Source of the DNA: JBDHZU01 sp039812085
GTDB lineage: Bacteria; Actinomycetota; Actinomycetes; S36-B12; UBA10799
Assembly: GCA_039812085.1 (NCBI GenBank)
Contig: JBDHZU010000067.1
Coordinates: 1-10,425, forward strand
DNA length: 10,425 nucleotides
Reading direction: 5' to 3'
A program made the translations under genes and the position numbers. Below the pieces are notes generated by a model that did no database searches, was not told the origin of the DNA, and worked only from the letters and a program-made list of their open reading frames with translations. Positions 6,832 to 10,425 of the stretch are shown here, one piece after another (within the stretch, counting starts at the first letter, position 1; every line of letters begins with the position of its first letter).

Positions 6832-6859
6832 CTCCTACCTATTTTGGATGGGTTGTCAA
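6832..6859 (-). promoter_or_regulatory. Candidate promoter upstream of the gyrB leader hairpin
   Basis: A perfect consensus -35 hexamer, TTGACA, lies at 6859-6854 just past the dciA stop codon. At a 16-base spacing there is only a poor -10 (TAGGAG, 6837-6832). If active, it would transcribe the hairpin at 6794-6825 as part of the gyrB leader. The -10 weakness keeps this uncertain. Confidence 0.3.
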
Positions 6860-6861
6860 GG

Positions 6862-7410
6862 TCATCCCCAGGTGTCGCGGGGACCTCGTCCGGGAACTCG
6901 TAATCGACCCTTCATTCGGGTAGGAGCAGCTGGTCCTTGAACCTGGACACTAGTGATTGTTAATGCCCCACCGGTGTGCTCACTGACCCGCTCAATCACG
7001 AGTTGTTCCAACATCCGAATCTGAGTTGCCCAGGTCGTAGATTCCGCCTGCAACACCAAACAAGACCGAGCCTCGTCAACCCCGACCACACTGACGTGCT
7101 CAGCGACATCTGCTCCGACAATCGTTGGCCAGGCCACGATCAAACCCGCCATTCGAGATTGGTCTGCCCAGCCTCGGGACTCGACCAAATCGTCCAAAAC
7201 TGAGTCAAGGGTCTTCGGGCGACGGTCTTCTTCAGTCTCGTTGGACCAACTCGACGATCCACGGCTAGACGAGCGTCGAGAAGTGGATTTACGACGTCGA
7301 CTCACTCGACCGGAGTTCTTTCGAACTCCTGCTAAAGCAGCCGCTGCTGGATCAGTCTCGAAGTCAGGAGTGGAGTCAGATTGTGGATCGTTAGCGGGGG
7401 TTTCAGACAC
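6862..7410 (-). CDS. dciA: DciA-type helicase-loading protein (DUF721)
   Basis: A 182-residue DUF721 protein. DciA relatives interact with the replicative helicase DnaB and help its loading in bacteria that lack DnaC or DnaI; that role is known from family members and inferred here. Residues 1-65 look disordered, with a Ser/Arg-rich basic patch (SRRRKSTSRRSSSRGSSS, about 37-54). The KH-like core runs from about 67 (LDSVLDDLVESRGWADQ) through WPTIVGADVAEHVSVVG (94-110) and the region around TTWATQIRMLEQLV (125-138). It ends with the actinobacterial RVPGRGPRDTWG tail. Initiation is at GTG (7410-7408), overlapping recF by 8 bases, with GGGGGAG about 8 bases upstream. This is the usual place of the gene, between recF and gyrB. 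Confidence 0.92.
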   Translation of the reverse strand: MSETPANDPQSDSTPDFETDPAAAALAGVRKNSGRVSRRRKSTSRRSSSRGSSSWSNETEEDRRPKTLDSVLDDLVESRGWADQSRMAGLIVAWPTIVGADVAEHVSVVGVDEARSCLVLQAESTTWATQIRMLEQLVIERVSEHTGGALTITSVQVQGPAAPTRMKGRLRVPGRGPRDTWG

Positions 7411-8551
7411 GTTCGATCTCCCCCGCTCGCACCTGGAACATCGCAGCCGACAGTTCCTGAGGAACGTCAGCAGCCACTGCGGCTGACACGATCACTTGTT
7501 CACACTCAACGGCGGTGGTGACCAACGCTGCCCGACGCGCACTATCCAATTCAGCGAACACGTCGTCGAGTAACAGGATGGGATCGCCTGCAGCATCATC
7601 GATAGAACGCAGCACCGCCAAGGTGGCCAACCGTAGGGACAACGCCATCGACCAGCATTCCCCGTGAGATGCATGAGTTCGCGCAGGAAGTTCGTTGATG
7701 GTCAACAGGACGTCATCTCGGTGAGGTCCGACCAAAGTGATCCCACGAGCAAACTCGTCTTTACGCCGCTGTTCGAGCTGTTCACGCAACAACCCTTCCC
7801 ACTCTTCTCGGGTAGTGGGATGCGGTACGTCCTCCGGCAACCAACGGGCGACGTACTGCGCCGTGGCATTCGACCCAGGGGCAACGCTGCGATAACTGGC
7901 TTCAATCTCCGGTCGAAGTTCGTTCAACATCGACACTCGTCCGTACAACAGTTGGCTGCCAACCGTCACGAGTTGGTCGTCCCACACCGCCAAGGTTGAC
8001 TCAGCAAGGTCACGCGCATCTGATCGTTGGCTAAGCATCGACTTCAGCAAGGTGGTGCGTTGCCGCACGATTCGTTCATAGTCACTGCGCACCCCGGCAT
8101 AACGGGGAGCACGTTGGACGAGGGCTTCATCCAGAAAAGTACGTCTGCCGCCAGGGTCACCTTTCACGATGGCGAGATCCTCAGGAGCAAACAACACCGT
8201 CCGGACAATTCCTGCCGCCGCGGCTGGTCGGACAGGACTTCCTGATACCTGTACTCGGTTTGCCCGGCCAGGAGTAAGCGCAATCTCGATCATCCGGGAC
8301 GTATCTGCCGTCACAATCTGAGTTCGAATGATTGCGTGGTCGATTCCTTCAGCCGCCGCAGGTGCGTTCAACATTGCCGCATCAGCAGCCACTCGATGAC
8401 TGCCCATCGTGGCGCAATAATTGATTGCCTCGATCACATTGGTCTTACCCACACCGTTTGGTCCGACTAAGACGTTCGATCCGGCAGCAAATTCGATGTA
8501 TGCCTTCCGATACGACCGGAAGTCATGCAGTTCGACTGATCCGACGCGCAT
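7403..8551 (-). CDS. recF: DNA replication and repair protein RecF
   Basis: A 382-residue SMC-like ATPase that helps load RecA at gaps with RecO and RecR. Its N-terminus (MRVGSVELHDFRSYRKAYIE) is typical of the family. Walker A is GPNGVGKTN (30-38), the ABC signature lies in SHGECWSMALSLRLA (295-309), and Walker B is PILLLDDVFAELD (324-336). The length matches other RecF proteins (360-385). A frame open further upstream would start at 8773 inside dnaN, but those residues are not family-like. The ATG at 8551-8549 has a GGGGG ribosome site at 8561-8557. It begins 35 bases after the dnaN stop, and no gnd gene lies in between. The stop (TGA, 7405-7403) overlaps dciA. Confidence 0.97.
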   Translation of the reverse strand: MRVGSVELHDFRSYRKAYIEFAAGSNVLVGPNGVGKTNVIEAINYCATMGSHRVAADAAMLNAPAAAEGIDHAIIRTQIVTADTSRMIEIALTPGRANRVQVSGSPVRPAAAAGIVRTVLFAPEDLAIVKGDPGGRRTFLDEALVQRAPRYAGVRSDYERIVRQRTTLLKSMLSQRSDARDLAESTLAVWDDQLVTVGSQLLYGRVSMLNELRPEIEASYRSVAPGSNATAQYVARWLPEDVPHPTTREEWEGLLREQLEQRRKDEFARGITLVGPHRDDVLLTINELPARTHASHGECWSMALSLRLATLAVLRSIDDAAGDPILLLDDVFAELDSARRAALVTTAVECEQVIVSAAVAADVPQELSAAMFQVRAGEIERV

Positions 8552-8552
8552 T

Positions 8553-8570
8553 TCAACCCCCGTCGGTTGA
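8553..8570 (-). promoter_or_regulatory. recF: Hairpin over the recF ribosome binding site
   Basis: On the minus strand, TCAACC (8570-8565) pairs perfectly with GGTTGA (8558-8553) across six bases, and the recF ATG follows after one more base. The likely Shine-Dalgarno (GGGGG, 8561-8557) is split between the loop and the 3' arm, so the fold would hinder ribosome access. This may keep RecF scarce or couple it to translation of dnaN. It is a 6-bp stem seen by eye; function is inferred. Confidence 0.4.
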
Positions 8571-8586
8571 TCCGAATGTCGCGCAA

Positions 8587-9696
8587 TCAGGCAGACAAGC
8601 GAACTGGCATGAGTAAGTAGCGGTAATCGCCACCGTTCTCTGGGCTCAACACCGCCTGCTTGTTCGCATCGACGAAAGCGATGGATACCCGATCTGTGTC
8701 GATCGCTGCGACACCTTCGAGGAGGTAGCCAGGATTGAACGCAATACTGATCGACTCGCCGTCGACTGTGCACTCCAGTGATTCGCTTGCCTGTGCCTCG
8801 TCACCAGAACCTGCCTGCAGAACCAGTTCTGAACCGGCGAACGACAACCGGACAGGGGTGTTTCGTTCCGCGACCAGGGCGACTCGCTTGACGGCTTCCG
8901 CAAGATCAGCTCGTTCCACCACAGCGGTCGTCCGAACCTCAGTGGGAAACAGCTTGCGGTAATCCGGGTAGTCACCAGAAATCAGTCGAATGTTGGTGGA
9001 TCGACCGTCACCAGAGAATCCGATCCAGCCTTGTCCAGCTTCGTCATCGCCGTAGTGAATGTTCACGGTGCTGGCGGTGGCGAGCAACTTAGCTGCCTCG
9101 GCAAGCTGGCGAGCAGGAACGAGGAGTGCAGCCTCGATGGATTCCTTGGATTGCCAGGTCAGTTCCCGAGTCGCCAGACGGTAGCGGTCGGTCGCGGCAA
9201 GAGTCAGGCTTCCACCTGCGATCTCTAACCGAACCCCGAGCAACATCGGAGTCGTGTCGTCTTTGTTCGCGGCAACAGCAACCTGAGATACCGCCGTAGC
9301 GAATGCTGATCCGGGAAGAGTTCCGACGATGGGTGCCAACTCCGGCAAGGTCGGGTATTCCTCGACCGGGAGTGTGGGGAGCATGAATTCGGCTCGACCG
9401 CACTGAACTTCAAGTCGGGAACCTTCGGTCGCAACCACAACGGGCTGTCCGGGAAGAGTCTTGGCAATGTCGGTGAGTAGTCGACCGGAGACGAGTAGCG
9501 ATCCAGGTTCATCGATTGCGGCTTCGATGGTGGTGCTCGCGGCAATCTCTTGGTCATAGCCAGAGATCACTAAGTCTTGGCCTTGGCTGGTGATGAACAG
9601 TCCCGCCAGGGTGGGGATTGCTGGACGGCTAGGAAGTGCGCGGGCAGACCAAGCAACAGCATCGGCTAGTTGGTCGCGCTCGACTCGAAACTTCAT
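8587..9696 (-). CDS. dnaN: DNA polymerase III subunit beta (sliding clamp)
   Basis: A 369-residue clamp subunit of three similar domains; a dimer encircles DNA and tethers polymerase III and other clamp-binding proteins. Seen in the sequence: the N-terminal MKFRVERDQLADAVAWSARA, GRLLTDIAKTLP (71-82), the clamp-pocket segment TDRYRLA (169-175), SGDYPDYRKLFP (240-251), NPGYLLEGVA (321-330) and the C-terminal YLLMPVRL (360-367). Length is normal for actinobacterial DnaN (about 370-395). The frame opens upstream to 9741, but the ATG at 9696-9694 is preferred because AAGGAGG lies 7 bases upstream and the family N-terminus begins there. It is the first gene left of oriC; no clear promoter stands out in the region before it. 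Confidence 0.98.
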   Translation of the reverse strand: MKFRVERDQLADAVAWSARALPSRPAIPTLAGLFITSQGQDLVISGYDQEIAASTTIEAAIDEPGSLLVSGRLLTDIAKTLPGQPVVVATEGSRLEVQCGRAEFMLPTLPVEEYPTLPELAPIVGTLPGSAFATAVSQVAVAANKDDTTPMLLGVRLEIAGGSLTLAATDRYRLATRELTWQSKESIEAALLVPARQLAEAAKLLATASTVNIHYGDDEAGQGWIGFSGDGRSTNIRLISGDYPDYRKLFPTEVRTTAVVERADLAEAVKRVALVAERNTPVRLSFAGSELVLQAGSGDEAQASESLECTVDGESISIAFNPGYLLEGVAAIDTDRVSIAFVDANKQAVLSPENGGDYRYLLMPVRLSA

Positions 9697-9757
9697 GACT
9701 GGTCCTCCTTGGCGGCCTGCCTTAGCGGGCCCTTCCCTCACGTCAGCTCACGGCACT

Positions 9758-9775
9758 ACACAAGTCCCATTGTGT
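9758..9775. repeat. Inverted repeat upstream of dnaN
   Basis: ACACAA (9758-9763) and TTGTGT (9770-9775) form a perfect 6-bp inverted repeat with a 6-base spacer, about 60 bases upstream of the dnaN start. It could be an operator or a leader hairpin; nothing identifies a binding protein. Confidence 0.35.
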
Positions 9776-9972
9776 CGGGACGGGTCCGATCAGTTGGGGA
9801 AATTGAGCGTCATGTCGAGAACCTGATTCAGCACCTGCAATGGGTGAGGAATGACAAGAATCCCGAAGCTCATGTAGTGACCGTGTTCGGCATCGTGTCA
9901 TGGATCAGCAAACCCAGTCTGCGTTTTACACAAGTGGCTATTCACTGATTCTTCGGGTGGAAAACCAGTGTT

Positions 9973-9981
9973 CTGTCCACA
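9973..9981 (+). promoter_or_regulatory. DnaA box (CTGTCCACA)
   Basis: It differs from TTATCCACA at two positions but keeps TCCACA. The closely similar TTGTCCACA form is preferred in high-GC actinobacteria, from which it differs at one base. Confidence 0.65.
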
Positions 9982-10113
9982 ACTGCACAAGCCCCGTTAC
10001 TTGTTGTCACATTCTGTAATCAGCGGTTGTAGTGGATGTTCGGTCTCGTTCGGAGGTCGTGGTTCTTCTAATGAAAGAGATAATTTCGTCGTAGTCATAG
10101 GGGCAGTGGATTC

Positions 10114-10122
10114 TGTGGATGA
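10114..10122 (-). promoter_or_regulatory. DnaA box, reverse (TCATCCACA)
   Basis: The plus strand reads TGTGGATGA; the minus-strand box differs from the consensus at one position. It is next to the A+T-rich hairpin at 10124-10148 and points opposite to the other recognised boxes. Confidence 0.7.
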
Positions 10123-10123
10123 A

Positions 10124-10148
10124 CGGTATTTACGCAGGTAAATAGCCG
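10124..10148. repeat. A+T-rich hairpin within oriC
   Basis: TATTTAC (10127-10133) pairs perfectly with GTAAATA (10138-10144) around GCAG. CGG (10124-10126) can extend the stem with CCG (10146-10148), leaving one bulged G. It starts 2 bases from the reverse DnaA box. Three GGTA words at 10125, 10137 and 10148 (spacings 12 and 11) run through it. It is a plausible unwinding element or protein-binding site. Confidence 0.45.
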
Positions 10149-10217
10149 GTAATCACAAACGTGGAAGATGTGTTCAGCAGTGGGGATGAGTCTGGGGACG
10201 GCTGTCGACAAGGAGTG

Positions 10218-10226
10218 CTATCCACA
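10218..10226 (+). promoter_or_regulatory. DnaA box (CTATCCACA)
   Basis: One mismatch from TTATCCACA, at the first-T-pair position usually tolerated. It begins 70 bases before the perfect-box cluster's midpoint. Confidence 0.7.
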
Positions 10227-10283
10227 TGTGACCAGTTGGTGTGAACACAGGCCATCCCCGGTCAGAGCCACGTTGTCGAATGT

Positions 10284-10292
10284 TCTTCCACA
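10284..10292 (+). promoter_or_regulatory. Weak DnaA box (TCTTCCACA)
   Basis: Two mismatches from consensus, but the TCCACA core is intact. It lies 3 bases before the perfect box in the same orientation, so the two may be occupied cooperatively. Confidence 0.45.
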
Positions 10293-10295
10293 TAG

Positions 10296-10304
10296 TTATC
10301 CACA
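10296..10304 (+). promoter_or_regulatory. Perfect DnaA box (TTATCCACA)
   Basis: An exact match to the classical 9-base DnaA consensus, and the strongest single piece of evidence for oriC here. Confidence 0.9.
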
Positions 10305-10334
10305 GGGTGTGTATACCGCGAGTAATGATCAAGA

Positions 10335-10360
10335 GGGTGGTTGTCGGCGCGTCGCCACCC
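10335..10360 (-). terminator. Hairpin after the right-edge gene
   Basis: GGGTGG (10335-10340) pairs perfectly with CCACCC (10355-10360) around a 14-base loop. On the minus strand it starts 6 bases after the TGA at 10369-10367 and is followed by TCTTG, a weak T run. Its position fits a transcript end between the gene running off the right edge and oriC. Confidence 0.45.
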
Positions 10361-10366
10361 AGTGAC

Positions 10367-10425
10367 TCAGTTGTCTGCGGCCGCGTCACCGTATGACGGG
10401 AACAATTGATCCCACAGATCGCTAA
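10367..10425 (-). CDS. 3' end of a gene running off the right edge (dnaA expected by synteny)
   Basis: The minus strand is open from the edge to a TGA at 10369-10367, giving the 18-residue C-terminus SDLWDQLFPSYGDAAADN. A GC-rich hairpin follows at once, which supports a true gene end. In actinobacteria the gene on this side of oriC is normally dnaA in this orientation. However, DnaA proteins usually end in the basic helix of domain IV (for example -TRIRQR), and this acidic tail does not match, so either DnaA has an unusual extension or another gene lies here. Too little sequence is visible to decide. Another minus-strand frame stays open through oriC to 10174 but crosses the DnaA boxes and is judged spurious. 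Confidence 0.35.
   Translation of the reverse strand, partial: SDLWDQLFPSYGDAAADN

Larger units (their letters stand above)
9697..10366. other. oriC: Chromosomal replication origin (oriC)
   Basis: This 670-base stretch before dnaN has no credible gene. It contains one perfect DnaA box (TTATCCACA) and several near-matches carrying the TCCACA core, in both orientations, mostly at 9973-10304. A+T-rich segments lie between them (around 10067-10090 and 10127-10155) and are candidates for the unwinding element. Position between dnaN and the expected dnaA is where actinobacterial oriC lies. The left part (9697-9920) shows few boxes and probably holds the dnaN promoter and leader, including the small inverted repeat at 9758-9775. 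Confidence 0.9.

Noticed and set aside
8552..8773. Upstream extension of the recF frame (74 extra residues)
   Set aside because: It overlaps dnaN in another frame, is Arg/Cys/His-rich unlike RecF, and the family N-terminus starts exactly at the 8551 ATG.
2072..9696. Inteins in gyrA, gyrB or dnaN
   Set aside because: These are known intein hosts in actinobacteria, but all conserved motifs run without interruption and lengths are normal.
9697..9741. Upstream extension of dnaN (15 extra residues)
   Set aside because: A near-perfect AAGGAGG lies 7 bases before the 9696 ATG, and DnaN proteins begin there.
9670..9948. 92-codon plus-strand frame from dnaN into oriC
   Set aside because: It starts inside dnaN on the opposite strand and has no recognisable domain or ribosome site.
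10174..10389. 71-codon minus-strand open frame through oriC
   Set aside because: It runs through the DnaA boxes, including the perfect one, with no ribosome site or family features.
1..10425. CRISPR array, transposase, toxin-antitoxin or defence genes
   Set aside because: No regularly spaced repeats and no open frame with such features; coding space is filled by housekeeping genes.

Overview
The window is the replication-origin neighbourhood of an actinobacterial chromosome. The gene order, read leftwards on the minus strand from the right edge, is oriC, dnaN, recF, dciA (DUF721), gyrB, gyrA, a DUF3566 membrane protein, a Ca2+/H+ antiporter, tRNA-Ile(GAT), a 41-residue DLW-39 family peptide and tRNA-Ala(TGC). 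DUF3566 after gyrA, the tRNA-Ile/tRNA-Ala pair after that, a DLW-39 peptide between the tRNAs, and frequent GTG starts (gyrA, gyrB, dciA, the DUF3566 gene) together point to Actinomycetota. Base composition looks moderate (mid-50s % GC by eye, not calculated), lower than Streptomyces or Mycobacterium. A species cannot be named from this.

Right part (about 9,700-10,425): a gene-poor stretch of roughly 670 bases with one perfect DnaA box, several near-matches, A+T-rich segments and a strong small hairpin is oriC. At the extreme right, a GC-rich hairpin follows a TGA that ends an open frame running off the window. By synteny this should be dnaA, but the visible C-terminus does not look like DnaA.

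Middle (about 6,860-9,700): dnaN (sliding clamp), recF (gap-repair ATPase) and dciA (helicase-loading factor) are close together. The dnaN-recF gap is 35 bases and recF/dciA overlap by 8. The 6-phosphogluconate dehydrogenase gene that many actinobacteria carry between dnaN and recF is absent.

Left-middle (about 1,620-6,860): gyrB and gyrA encode DNA gyrase. A hairpin and promoter-like sequences separate dciA from gyrB, and gyrB looks leaderless. The gyrA stop overlaps the DUF3566 start (GTGA), and DUF3566 is followed after 5 bases by chaA, so gyrase, the membrane protein and the antiporter look like one transcription unit.

Left end (1-526): the two tRNAs flank the DLW-39 gene, whose ATG starts one base after the mature tRNA-Ile end. 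Beyond tRNA-Ala there is a long hairpin, then an imperfect second copy of the tRNA-Ala 3' end at the window edge.

All genes are transcribed away from oriC, so they are co-directional with the leftward fork. No mobile element, CRISPR array or intein is visible. The core is conventional; the unusual material is in the junctions (leaderless starts, hairpins, the tRNA remnant, the antiporter next to gyrase).
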